The notes below the pieces were generated by a model. It was not told where the DNA came from, made no database searches, and saw nothing but the letters and a program-made list of their open reading frames with translations. From an uncultured Rhodocyclaceae bacterium (lineage in GTDB: Bacteria; Pseudomonadota; Gammaproteobacteria; Burkholderiales; Rhodocyclaceae), in the NCBI GenBank assembly GCA_900549295.1, contig URNG01000033.1:1-28414 (forward strand): a DNA stretch of 28,414 nt, written 5' to 3'. A program made the translations under genes and the position numbers. Below are positions 1 through 5,836 of the stretch, piece after piece (position 1 is the first letter of the stretch; each line of letters starts with the position of its first letter).

Positions 1-2
1 CC

Positions 3-257
3 CTGACGCTCAACGTCAAGGTCAAGCTGGTTCCCAACGACAAGGGCGACAACGAGAAAGCCCCTGACTTCCGCGTCCAGGCCGCCAGCCACGACATCGG
101 CGCAGCGTGGAAGAAGACCAGCGAGGCCGGGCGGGAATACCTGTCCGTGGCCCTCGACGACCCTTCGTTCGCGGCAACGGTCTATGCCCGCCTGATCGAA
201 GGAGAGAACGGCACGCACGACCTGATCTGGTCGCGCAGCAAGCCCCAGGCGGCGTAA
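3..257 (+). CDS. DUF736 family protein (5' truncated)
   Basis: The reading frame is open from the left edge to a TAA at 255-257, giving 84 residues. The start lies outside the window. The core (LTLNVKVKLVPND... then FRVQAASHDIGAAWKK... and a C-terminal LIWSR) matches the DUF736 family, small proteins of about 100 residues that recur in ICEs of this type. Their molecular function is unknown to me; they probably act in DNA maintenance or transfer. Only the N-terminal 15-25 residues appear to be missing. The gene converges on the HTH regulator encoded on the opposite strand, with 45 bp between their stop codons. Confidence 0.85.
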   Translation: MTLNVKVKLVPNDKGDNEKAPDFRVQAASHDIGAAWKKTSEAGREYLSVALDDPSFAATVYARLIEGENGTHDLIWSRSKPQAA

Positions 258-302
258 CCGCCGCAGCGCCCCGCCCGTTGTGGCGGAGCGCGAGGCCCCG
301 CC

Positions 303-593
303 CTACGTCCTCGTAGCCGCGAGCTGGCCTTCCGTCGCGGCCATCAGCACCGCGGTACTGCATTCAAGCGCGCCGGCGATCTTGAAGATGATCGCCAGCG
401 TGGGCATGTGTTCGCCGCGCTCGACCTTGCCCATGTGGGAGCGCTCGATGCCGGCGAGGTGCGCCAGCGATTCCTGCGCGATGCCGCGCTCCGTCCGCAG
501 CGCGCGCACCGCCGCGCCGAAGGCTTGCGCCAGCTCGGCATCGTAGGTGGTGGCGCCCGCTGGTCGGCCGCGCTGGATGGATCGCCTCTGCAT
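303..593 (-). CDS. XRE-family HTH transcriptional regulator
   Basis: This encodes 96 residues with a Cro/C1-type helix-turn-helix at about residues 24-78: AQAFGAAVRALRTERG, then QESLAHLAGIERSHMGKVERG and PTLAIIFKIAGAL. The SHMGKVERG segment holds the recognition helix. It is likely a DNA-binding repressor of element genes. I chose the ATG at 591-593; an in-frame TTG at 620 would add nine residues, but neither start has a clear Shine-Dalgarno sequence. It is transcribed divergently from the DUF2958 gene across a 234-bp spacer that contains two inverted repeats, so autoregulation and control of the neighbour are plausible. The target is not visible from the sequence. Confidence 0.85.
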   Translation of the reverse strand: MQRRSIQRGRPAGATTYDAELAQAFGAAVRALRTERGIAQESLAHLAGIERSHMGKVERGEHMPTLAIIFKIAGALECSTAVLMAATEGQLAATRT

Positions 594-680
594 AGACAGA
601 AGCGTCAATTCGCAGCACAATTAAAACCACGTTATCTTTAACTCATTCATGCTTTTGGCCCTTATTCGTGCTTTTACGGA

Positions 681-698
681 AATCCGCTTCTGCGGATT
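681..698. repeat. inverted repeat in the divergent promoter region
   Basis: AATCCG (681-686) and CGGATT (693-698) form perfect 6-bp arms around a 6-bp spacer, between the XRE regulator gene and the DUF2958 gene. The placement suits an operator for the neighbouring XRE protein. This is inference only; arms this short can arise by chance. Confidence 0.35.
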
Positions 699-768
699 CC
701 GGCAGAACCGGAAAACCGCCAACGTTCCTTTGCAGATTTCTACAATTGAGCCTTTGCGCTTTCGTGTT

Positions 769-786
769 TCCACGCTTTGGCGTGGA
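769..786 (+). repeat. hairpin upstream of the DUF2958 gene
   Basis: TCCACGC (769-775) and GCGTGGA (780-786) are perfect 7-bp arms around a TTTG loop. The element ends 25 bp before the DUF2958 Shine-Dalgarno sequence. It could be a 5'-leader hairpin or an operator. Confidence 0.35.
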
Positions 787-827
787 TGTGCAAAACCGAC
801 TTTCCGCGTTGGAACAGGAGCACCACG

Positions 828-1178
828 ATGAATGCTCCCCTCGACACCGATGCGCAGCGTGCCGCGCTGCTGGAGAACGGGCGGCGGGCCGCCGCCGGTG
901 AACCGTACGACCCGTTGCCGGTTGTGCGGCTGTTCACTCCCGACGCGCACGCCACCTGGCTGCTGACCTCGCTCGATCCCGTCGATGGTGACACGGCCTA
1001 CGGCCTGATCGACCTGGGAATCAGCATGCCCGAGCTGGGGACGGTGAAACTTTCCGACCTGGCTTCCATCGTCGGGCCGAACAAGCTGCCCGTGACGCGA
1101 GATTTGTATTTCCAGGCGATGCGCCCGCTGTCGGAATATCTGCGCCTGGCGCAGGAAAACGGTTCCGTCGTCGATTGA
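828..1178 (+). CDS. DUF2958 domain-containing protein
   Basis: This encodes 116 residues and reads as a complete DUF2958 protein, with family-like segments RLFTPDAHATWLLTSLDPVDGDTAYGLIDLG, PELGTVKLSDL and LPVTRDLYFQAMRPLSEYL. No enzymatic function is known to me for this family; its members are small cytoplasmic proteins found in ICEs and plasmids. The ATG at 828 is supported by a GGAACAGGAG-like Shine-Dalgarno sequence at 811-820. An upstream extension to 777 is possible in frame but has no ribosome site. The gene is followed by the structured non-coding stretch at 1179-1508. Confidence 0.85.
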   Translation: MNAPLDTDAQRAALLENGRRAAAGEPYDPLPVVRLFTPDAHATWLLTSLDPVDGDTAYGLIDLGISMPELGTVKLSDLASIVGPNKLPVTRDLYFQAMRPLSEYLRLAQENGSVVD

Positions 1179-1207
1179 ACCGCTCGCGCTACGACCAAGC
1201 CGGGCGC

Positions 1208-1251
1208 ATTCAGACTATTTCGGTCTTGCTCCAGACCTTTCCAGTCTGAAT
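1208..1251. promoter_or_regulatory. two-tier palindrome with four phased half-sites
   Basis: The outer arms ATTCAGACT (1208-1216) and AGTCTGAAT (1243-1251) are perfect 9-bp inverted repeats. The inner arms GGTCT (1222-1226) and AGACC (1233-1237) share the same dyad centre at 1229.5, and the internal loops are symmetric at 5 bp each. Read differently, the element holds four half-sites of the form (A/C)AGAC(C/T), at 1211, 1222 (reverse), 1232 and 1243 (reverse). Their 10-11 bp spacing is one helical turn. This is the layout of a cooperative operator, or of a folded RNA. Confidence 0.5.
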
Positions 1252-1303
1252 CAGCACTCTTGCACCAAACCTGTGCGTGCGTGGCGGAATCAGCCACGAT
1301 CTC

Positions 1304-1346
1304 TCATGCGGCTTGCGGCACGGTGTCAGTACCGCATGACGTTTTT
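1304..1346 (+). terminator. possible intrinsic terminator
   Basis: TCATGCGG (1304-1311) pairs perfectly with CCGCATGA (1332-1339), followed by CG and five T residues (1342-1346). The loop of 20 nt is longer than usual, so this is a tentative terminator for the DUF2958 gene or for a small RNA starting upstream. Confidence 0.35.
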
Positions 1347-1508
1347 GGTGCCATGCGGCCGTCGCATTCGGACGGATTACGCAATATGCCGGAGCCAACC
1401 AGTCTTGACACCAACCGTTACAGCTTAACCGGATTTTCACCTTGATTTAATGCTCCCGCATGTTTGACGCCGTGGCGACGTTCCTGCTGTTCGACGGGAG
1501 CTTTGGTC

Positions 1509-2270
1509 ATGGTCAATCCTCATCATGTCGCGCACTGGTATCCCACTGCGGCTTACCTCTATGTCCTCTGGCTGGATGCGCTTGCGCTGGCTTGGGAGTA
1601 CCTGCGCAGGCACCCCGAATACCGGCTCGACTGGCTGCGCCGTGCACGCCGCCCCGATGCGGCGCATCGCTGGGGCTTGCGCGTGCTGGAAGACCCGGCG
1701 CTGGATGCGCGCGACGCGCATCCGGCATGGCAGCCCCGCCAAGCTGATGTGGTGCAGCTCTACCCCGATGCCGATCCGCCTGTGGATGCCGAGCCCTTCA
1801 CGTTCTGGCGTATCCCCGGCCACAAGCAACTTCTCCACGATGGCAAGGGACTGGCGCTGATCGCGTGCAGCCCCGGCCAGTGCCTGCGCTTCGCGCTCGC
1901 GGCTGGCCTCGAAGATGGCATGGCCGTGGCCTATGCCCAGCGGAGCGGCACTGCCGTGCCTGTGCGCGCTCATGCACGCGGCGCGACCTTCGCCGCTACC
2001 ACACCCAGACCAGCACCTTCCGCGCTGCTGGAGCTGCACACCTTGCAGGCGCTCGACGCGACCCTGGCGGGCGCATCCTTGCGCGACGTGGCCGAAGGCT
2101 TGTTCGGCGTGGACGCCGCAGCCGGTTGGTACAGCGATGGCGGCTTGCGCTCCAAGGTGCGCCGCCTGGCGCGGCGCGGCGATGCGCTGATGCGCGGCGG
2201 CTATCACCGCTTAGCACAGCTTGCGCCGCTTGAGAAGGGTCGTTTTGATGAGGATGCAAAACGACCCTGA
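1509..2270 (+). CDS. DUF6499/DUF2285 domain protein
   Basis: This encodes 253 residues. The N-terminal part (YPTAAYLYVLWLDALALAWEYLRRHPEYR, about residues 11-39) matches the DUF6499 type. The C-terminal third (from about residue 165: LLELHTLQALDATLAGASLRDVAEGLFG, then LRSKVRRLARRGDALMRGGYHRL) matches DUF2285, whose helical pattern suggests DNA binding. Such proteins are regular members of this ICE backbone and precede the HTH and repA genes; their exact role is unknown to me. I chose the ATG at 1509 because of a GGGAG at about 1497-1501. The last codons contain a perfect 12-bp inverted repeat, listed separately. Confidence 0.8.
   Translation: MVNPHHVAHWYPTAAYLYVLWLDALALAWEYLRRHPEYRLDWLRRARRPDAAHRWGLRVLEDPALDARDAHPAWQPRQADVVQLYPDADPPVDAEPFTFWRIPGHKQLLHDGKGLALIACSPGQCLRFALAAGLEDGMAVAYAQRSGTAVPVRAHARGATFAATTPRPAPSALLELHTLQALDATLAGASLRDVAEGLFGVDAAAGWYSDGGLRSKVRRLARRGDALMRGGYHRLAQLAPLEKGRFDEDAKRP
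2236..2268. repeat. perfect 12-bp inverted repeat at the DUF2285 3' end
   Basis: AGGGTCGTTTTG (2236-2247) and CAAAACGACCCT (2257-2268) are perfectly complementary around a 9-nt loop. They cover the last codons and touch the stop codon (2268-2270). A degenerate third copy, AGAAGGGCCTCGTTTTC, follows at about 2274-2290. No T-run follows directly, so a classical terminator is not supported. It may be an operator or an mRNA 3' stabilising hairpin upstream of the HTH gene. Confidence 0.6.
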
Positions 2271-2353
2271 GCAGAAGGGCCTCGTTTTCTGAGACTGCCT
2301 CCATCCGGTTGCGCTGTGTGGCCGGAGCTTTGAAAGCTATGGAGGTACACACC

Positions 2354-2644
2354 ATGCGTCCCGCTCCCTTGCGGCCTGCCGCCGCTTCCGCCACTGCCTC
2401 GACCACCGCTGCGCAGCCGCAGCGTTACCTCACCAACGACGAAGCCGCCGACTACCTGCGCCTGTCGCCGCGAACGCTGGAGAAACAGCGCGTGCTGGGT
2501 GGTGGCCCCAAGTTCCGCAAATTCGGCCGCCGCGTCATGTACGCCGTGGCCGACCTCGATGCCTGGGCTTCAGAGCGCAGTTTCGAGAGCACATCCGATC
2601 CCGAATACGCCGAGCAGCATTCGGCGGACAGCCGTGCGCGCTGA
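2354..2644 (+). CDS. AlpA/MerR-like helix-turn-helix DNA-binding protein
   Basis: This encodes 96 residues. After a low-complexity Ala/Pro/Thr N-terminus it has a winged-helix domain at about 25-73: YLTNDEAADYLRLSPRTLEKQRVLG, then GGPKFRKFGRRVMYAVADLDAWASER. This is the HTH_17/excisionase-like pattern. Proteins like this act as small regulators or recombination directionality factors; here it lies just before repA. The ATG at 2354 is set by a GGAGG at 2341-2345 with 8-nt spacing; an ATG at 2339 is less well placed. It is probably co-transcribed with repA, with a 14-bp gap. Confidence 0.85.
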   Translation: MRPAPLRPAAASATASTTAAQPQRYLTNDEAADYLRLSPRTLEKQRVLGGGPKFRKFGRRVMYAVADLDAWASERSFESTSDPEYAEQHSADSRAR

Positions 2645-2658
2645 TCGCTTGCGCGCGG

Positions 2659-3528
2659 ATGGCCTTCGCCATGTCCAGCCCTGCGCTGCCGTCCCGGCAG
2701 CGGCCCGTGCCAGAGCGCGAACAGCTCGACCTGTTCCGCGCCTTGCCGGGCGACATGGCGCCGCGCGACAGCCAGGACTTGATGGCCTTTCCGTTCTTCT
2801 CGCTAGCGAAGTCGCGGCGCGTGGCGCCGATCGACTTCCGCGCCAGCGGCATCACGATCCGCGTGGAGGGCACGCAGGAGCACGGCATCGCCACCATTTG
2901 GGATGCGGACGTGCTCATTTGGGCAGCTTCGCAGATCGTGGAAGCACGCGACGCGGGCTTGCGCCCGTCGCGGCTGATGCAGGCCACGCCCTACGAGATC
3001 CTGCGCTTCATCGGGCGCGGTACGTCGCTGCGCGACTACCAACGCCTCAAGGCGGCCTTGGATCGCCTCCAATCCACCACGGTGGCCACGTCCATCCGGG
3101 AGACCACGGGAAGACGGCTGCACCGCTTCTCGTGGATCAACGAGTGGAAGGAACTAGCCGATGCCAAGGGCACGCCCTTGGGGCTGGAGCTGATCCTGCC
3201 GGACTGGTTTTACGCGGGCGTCATGGATGCCGCACTGGTGCTGTCCATCGACCCAGCGTATTTCCGGCTCACGGGCGGGATCGAGCGCTGGCTGTACCGG
3301 CTGGTGCGCAAACACGGCGGGCGCCAGCCGGGCGGCTGGCAATTCGATTTCCGGCACCTGTATCGGAAATCGGGCAGCGCCACGCGCTTCTCGGATTTCG
3401 CCTACGACCTGCGCGCGCTGGTCGCGCGGCAGTCGATGCCCGGCTACGTCCTGGGCATCGAGCGAATGCCGGACAACGGCGCCGAGCTGCTGACCTTTCG
3501 GCCCGTGCCGTTCATGGCACGGGGATAA
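2659..3528 (+). CDS. repA: replication initiator protein A (RepA)
   Basis: This encodes 289 residues resembling the plasmid RPA/RepA family (PF10134-like). Segments such as ATPYEILRFIGRGTSLRDYQRLKAALDRLQSTTVATSI, HRFSWINEW and ERWLYRLVRKHGGRQPGGWQFDFRHLYRKSGS are typical of the DNA-binding initiator core. It would bind iterons and open the origin for autonomous, plasmid-like replication of the excised circle. Three 18-bp iterons lie 26 bp after its stop codon, which supports this role. The ATG at 2659 lacks a good Shine-Dalgarno sequence; the ATG at 2671 is an alternative four codons in. A fully open second frame over the same DNA (2499-3785) is a shadow. Confidence 0.85.
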   Translation: MAFAMSSPALPSRQRPVPEREQLDLFRALPGDMAPRDSQDLMAFPFFSLAKSRRVAPIDFRASGITIRVEGTQEHGIATIWDADVLIWAASQIVEARDAGLRPSRLMQATPYEILRFIGRGTSLRDYQRLKAALDRLQSTTVATSIRETTGRRLHRFSWINEWKELADAKGTPLGLELILPDWFYAGVMDAALVLSIDPAYFRLTGGIERWLYRLVRKHGGRQPGGWQFDFRHLYRKSGSATRFSDFAYDLRALVARQSMPGYVLGIERMPDNGAELLTFRPVPFMARG

Positions 3529-3553
3529 ACGGTGCGTTGCCTGTGGACAGACT

Positions 3554-3618
3554 CGTGCTATCAGGAGTACGGGGTATCGTGCTATCGGGAGTACGACTCT
3601 CGTGCTATCAGGAGTACG
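3554..3618 (+). repeat. three 18-bp iterons
   Basis: CGTGCTATCAGGAGTACG occurs at 3554-3571 and 3601-3618, and with one change (A to G at position 10) at 3578-3595. The repeat starts are 24 and 23 bp apart, close to two helical turns, so all copies face the same side of the helix. Each copy is itself an imperfect dyad (GTGCT / AGTAC). They are the likely binding sites of the upstream RepA. Confidence 0.85.
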
Positions 3619-3624
3619 AATCGC

Positions 3625-3655
3625 CCGCAAACCCAATAACGGCGCGGGTTTGCGG
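3625..3655. repeat. perfect 10-bp inverted repeat in oriV
   Basis: CCGCAAACCC (3625-3634) and GGGTTTGCGG (3646-3655) are perfectly complementary around an 11-nt loop, 6 bp after the last iteron. It may be an origin hairpin or a repA terminator; the following bases (CCCTTCTAACTT) are only weakly T-rich. Confidence 0.65.
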
Positions 3656-3781
3656 CCCTTCTAACTTCCCTAACTTAAAACCTCTAACTGGTAGTAGAAG
3701 CGCCGCGCGCCGGTGGAAAACCGCTGAGCGGCACCACGCACAGCAGCAACAGCCGGGCTTTCCAACACGGAGGGCCAGGCC

Positions 3782-4420
3782 ATGATCGTCGCGCTGCTCA
3801 ACCAGAAAGGCGGCGTGGGCAAGACCACGCTCGCCACCCACATCGCCGGTGAGCTGGCGATGCGCGACCAGCACGTCGTTCTGCTGGACGCCGACCCGCA
3901 GGGTTCATCGCTGGACTGGACACAGCGCAGAAGCCAGCAAGGCTTGCCACGGCTGTTCAGCACCGTGGGCCTCGCACGCGAAACGCTGCACCAGGAAGCG
4001 CCAGAACTGGCCCGTCGCGCCGATCACGTCGTCATCGACGGCCCGCCACGCATCGCGGCGCTGGCGCGCTCCGCGCTGCTGGCGGCCGAGCGCGTGCTGA
4101 TCCCCGTGCAGCCCAGCCCCTACGACCTGTGGGCCAGCGCCGAGATGGTGGCGCTGATCCGCGAAGCGCAGGTGTTCCGGCCTGCGCTACGCGCGGCCTT
4201 CGTCATCAACCGGCGCGTGAGCACCACCGTGATCGGACGCGAAGCGCGCCAGGCGCTCGCCGACCAGCCGCTTCCTGCGCTGCGCTCGGAAGTGCATCAG
4301 CGCATCGTGTTCGCCGACAGCGTGGCCGCTGGTCGGCTTGCCCGCGAGACGGCGCCCGACAGTACCGCCGCGCGAGAAATCACCGCGCTGGTGGACGAAC
4401 TTCTGCGGTGGCCGACATGA
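3782..4420 (+). CDS. parA: ParA-family partition ATPase
   Basis: This encodes 212 residues. The deviant Walker A motif KGGVGKTT is at residues 9-16, the DADPQ motif at 36-40 and the Walker B-like strand DHVVIDGPPR at 81-90. It lacks an N-terminal HTH extension, so it is a small type Ib ParA/MinD-like ATPase. It would form dynamic ATP-dependent patches on the nucleoid that segregate or hold the replicating circular element. The start is supported by GGAGGG at 3769-3774 with 7-nt spacing. It overlaps the next gene by ATGA (4417-4420), which encodes a probable ribbon-helix-helix partner; no typical ParB is present nearby. Confidence 0.92.
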   Translation: MIVALLNQKGGVGKTTLATHIAGELAMRDQHVVLLDADPQGSSLDWTQRRSQQGLPRLFSTVGLARETLHQEAPELARRADHVVIDGPPRIAALARSALLAAERVLIPVQPSPYDLWASAEMVALIREAQVFRPALRAAFVINRRVSTTVIGREARQALADQPLPALRSEVHQRIVFADSVAAGRLARETAPDSTAAREITALVDELLRWPT

Positions 4421-4701
4421 CTGCGAAGCCGCCACCCAGCAGCAAACGCACGGCCAAGCATGTCTGCATCGGCGCGCGTCCGCCTGCGAATCCGCACGCC
4501 GAGGCGTGGATTCGCCAAGGCGATGCCGATGCGCTGGGTAAGGGCGACCTCTACACGGCCCGCCTGACCCTCGACATCACGCCCGCGATGCGGGCGCGCA
4601 TCAAGGTATCGGCCTTCACGCAAGGCGTGACAGTGGCCGACTTGCTGCGCGCGCTGCTGGAGCGGGAGTTTCCAGAACACCGCAGGGAGAACACACCATG
4701 A
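4417..4701 (+). CDS. small basic protein, possible RHH partner of ParA
   Basis: This encodes 94 residues with no family I can name with certainty. A disordered basic N-terminus (about 1-45) precedes a segment with ribbon-helix-helix character: a strand at about 46-53 (LYTARLTL), helix 1 (TPAMRARIKVSAFTQG) and helix 2 (TVADLLRALLEREF). Its position, translationally coupled to a small type Ib ParA by ATGA, is where such systems encode a ParG/Omega-like centromere-binding protein. I therefore infer that it supplies the DNA-binding half of the partition system. It also overlaps the next gene by ATGA. CopG-like regulation of the operon is an alternative. Confidence 0.6.
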   Translation: MTAKPPPSSKRTAKHVCIGARPPANPHAEAWIRQGDADALGKGDLYTARLTLDITPAMRARIKVSAFTQGVTVADLLRALLEREFPEHRRENTP

Positions 4702-5243
4702 TCGCATCCGCTTTGCCTGCCGCTGACGCGGCCACGGCTGCAACGTCGCCATCACTCCCAGCACGTGCGGCGCGGCCTATCTCAACGCCGCTGACGCGCG
4801 TTTCGCTGGCCTTCCTGGAGCACCGTTTCAAGCTCTATCTGCGCTTTGGCGAACCGGCGCGCACGCTGCGGCTCGATCGCTGGCGCAGTCTCGCCGTGTT
4901 CATGCCCAACGCCGTGTTCTGCCGCATTCGCTGGCAGGCCAACGACTACGGCACCGTGCGCTGGCAGCTCATGGTCATGCAGGCGTGCACGCCGCTCGAT
5001 GCAGCGCAGCGCATCCCCGGCGTGCAGCCGGGCGCGCGCCTGGTGCTGCACGCCGAGGGCGAGAACCAGGTGCGCGCCGTGCTGGAACGCATCGACGCCA
5101 TCGAGGCGCTGGGCATCACGCCCGCTGCCGCTTCGCCCGCGTACTGGCGCACGCTCGCCAACCGGCTCGCTGCGCGCCTGCCGCTGCCCGAATACACCGC
5201 CGAGCGGCACTCCGCTTGGCTCGCCGGGAGGGCACTGCCATGA
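4698..5243 (+). CDS. DUF2840 domain-containing protein
   Basis: This encodes 181 residues. After a short Ala/Pro/Thr leader, the core (TRVSLAFLEHRFKLYLRFGEPARTLRLDRWRSLAVFMPNAVFCRIRWQANDYGTVRWQLMVMQA, about residues 34-98) is characteristic of DUF2840. These proteins sit between parA and traF in Tn4371-like elements; I know of no demonstrated biochemical function. No signal peptide or membrane segment is visible. It overlaps both neighbours by ATGA, so it belongs to the parA-traF operon and may couple maintenance with transfer. Confidence 0.85.
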   Translation: MIASALPAADAATAATSPSLPARAARPISTPLTRVSLAFLEHRFKLYLRFGEPARTLRLDRWRSLAVFMPNAVFCRIRWQANDYGTVRWQLMVMQACTPLDAAQRIPGVQPGARLVLHAEGENQVRAVLERIDAIEALGITPAAASPAYWRTLANRLAARLPLPEYTAERHSAWLAGRALP

Positions 5244-5836
5244 CCGCCGTTTCCACTTCCGGCACCACGCCGCATCCTCGCTCGCACCGCGCACGTTTGC
5301 GCGCTCGCCTCGTGTTGGCGGGCCTGTCCGCCTGCGGCCTCGCTGCGCTGGCCTGGGCGTCCTTCGTGCATCCACTGCCGCGCCTGACCTACAACCCGTC
5401 CGACAGCGTGGCGGTCGGCTGGTATCGCGTCGATCCGCTCGACCCTCGCGCCAGCTCGCCGCCACGTCCGTTGTCCGTGGGCAGCATCGTGCTGGTGCCG
5501 CTGCCCGCCGAGGCTGCCGCGCTCGCTGCGCAGCGCGGCTACCTACCAACGCGCATCTCGCTGCTCAAGCGCGTAGGTGCGGTGGCGCCGCAAGAGGTGT
5601 GCATCGCTGACGGCAGCGTCCGCATCAACGGCGTGCCTTCGGCCGCCGTGCTGCCTGCCGACCGCTGGGGCCGCCCGCTGCCATCCTGGCAGCAGTGCCG
5701 CCGCCTTCGGCCTGGCGAGCTGTTCCTGCTCAGTGTCACCAATCCGGCGTCGTTCGACAGCCGGTATTTCGGGCCGGTCAGCGCATCCGCCGTGATCGGC
5801 GTCGCGCATCCGGTCTGGCTGGAATCCCGCCCATGA
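5240..5836 (+). CDS. traF: TraF-like S26 family signal peptidase
   Basis: This encodes 198 residues. One N-terminal membrane segment (about 21-43) anchors a periplasmic serine peptidase domain. The nucleophile is probably Ser56 in NPSDSVAVGWYRV, the general base Lys110 in ISLLKRVGA, and a conserved C-terminal motif is SFDSRYFGPV (171-180). In RP4, TraF matures and cyclises the TrbC pilin, and a TrbC homologue is encoded here at 27401. TraF is thus part of the pilus assembly pathway although it lies with the mobilisation genes. Its start overlaps the DUF2840 stop by ATGA, and its stop overlaps a possible ORF at 5833. Confidence 0.93.
   Translation: MTAVSTSGTTPHPRSHRARLRARLVLAGLSACGLAALAWASFVHPLPRLTYNPSDSVAVGWYRVDPLDPRASSPPRPLSVGSIVLVPLPAEAAALAAQRGYLPTRISLLKRVGAVAPQEVCIADGSVRINGVPSAAVLPADRWGRPLPSWQQCRRLRPGELFLLSVTNPASFDSRYFGPVSASAVIGVAHPVWLESRP

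Larger units (their letters stand above)
1179..1508. other. structured non-coding spacer
   Basis: I see no convincing gene in these 330 bp. In order they hold a 44-bp two-tier palindrome (1208-1251), a 6-bp-stem hairpin (1280-1285 with 1293-1298) and an 8-bp inverted repeat (1304-1311 with 1332-1339) followed by TTTTT at 1342-1346. A TTGACA hexamer lies at 1405-1410, without a good -10 partner at the usual distance. The stretch is a likely regulatory region, or a small RNA, between the DUF2958 and DUF2285 genes. Confidence 0.5.
3529..3781. other. candidate vegetative replication origin (oriV)
   Basis: This spacer between repA and parA contains a weak DnaA-like box (TGTGGACAG at 3542-3550, two mismatches on the reverse strand). 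It then holds three 18-bp iterons, a perfect 10-bp inverted repeat (3625-3634 with 3646-3655) and an AT-rich stretch (3657-3699) with three CTAACT repeats at 3661, 3670 and 3684. Iterons beside a RepA gene, followed by an AT-rich melting region, are the normal parts of an iteron origin. A GGAGGG at 3769-3774 serves parA. Confidence 0.65.

Noticed and set aside
258..302. Terminator between the DUF736 and XRE genes
   Set aside because: GC-rich inverted bases are present, but there is no T-run on either strand and the arms are short.
3554..3618. CRISPR-like array
   Set aside because: Only three 18-bp repeats with 5-6 bp spacers, next to repA; iterons explain them and no cas genes are present.
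2499..3785. Long plus-strand open frame of 428 codons over repA
   Set aside because: It runs through repA in another frame and across the iteron region; composition is Arg/Ala-rich with no recognisable domain.
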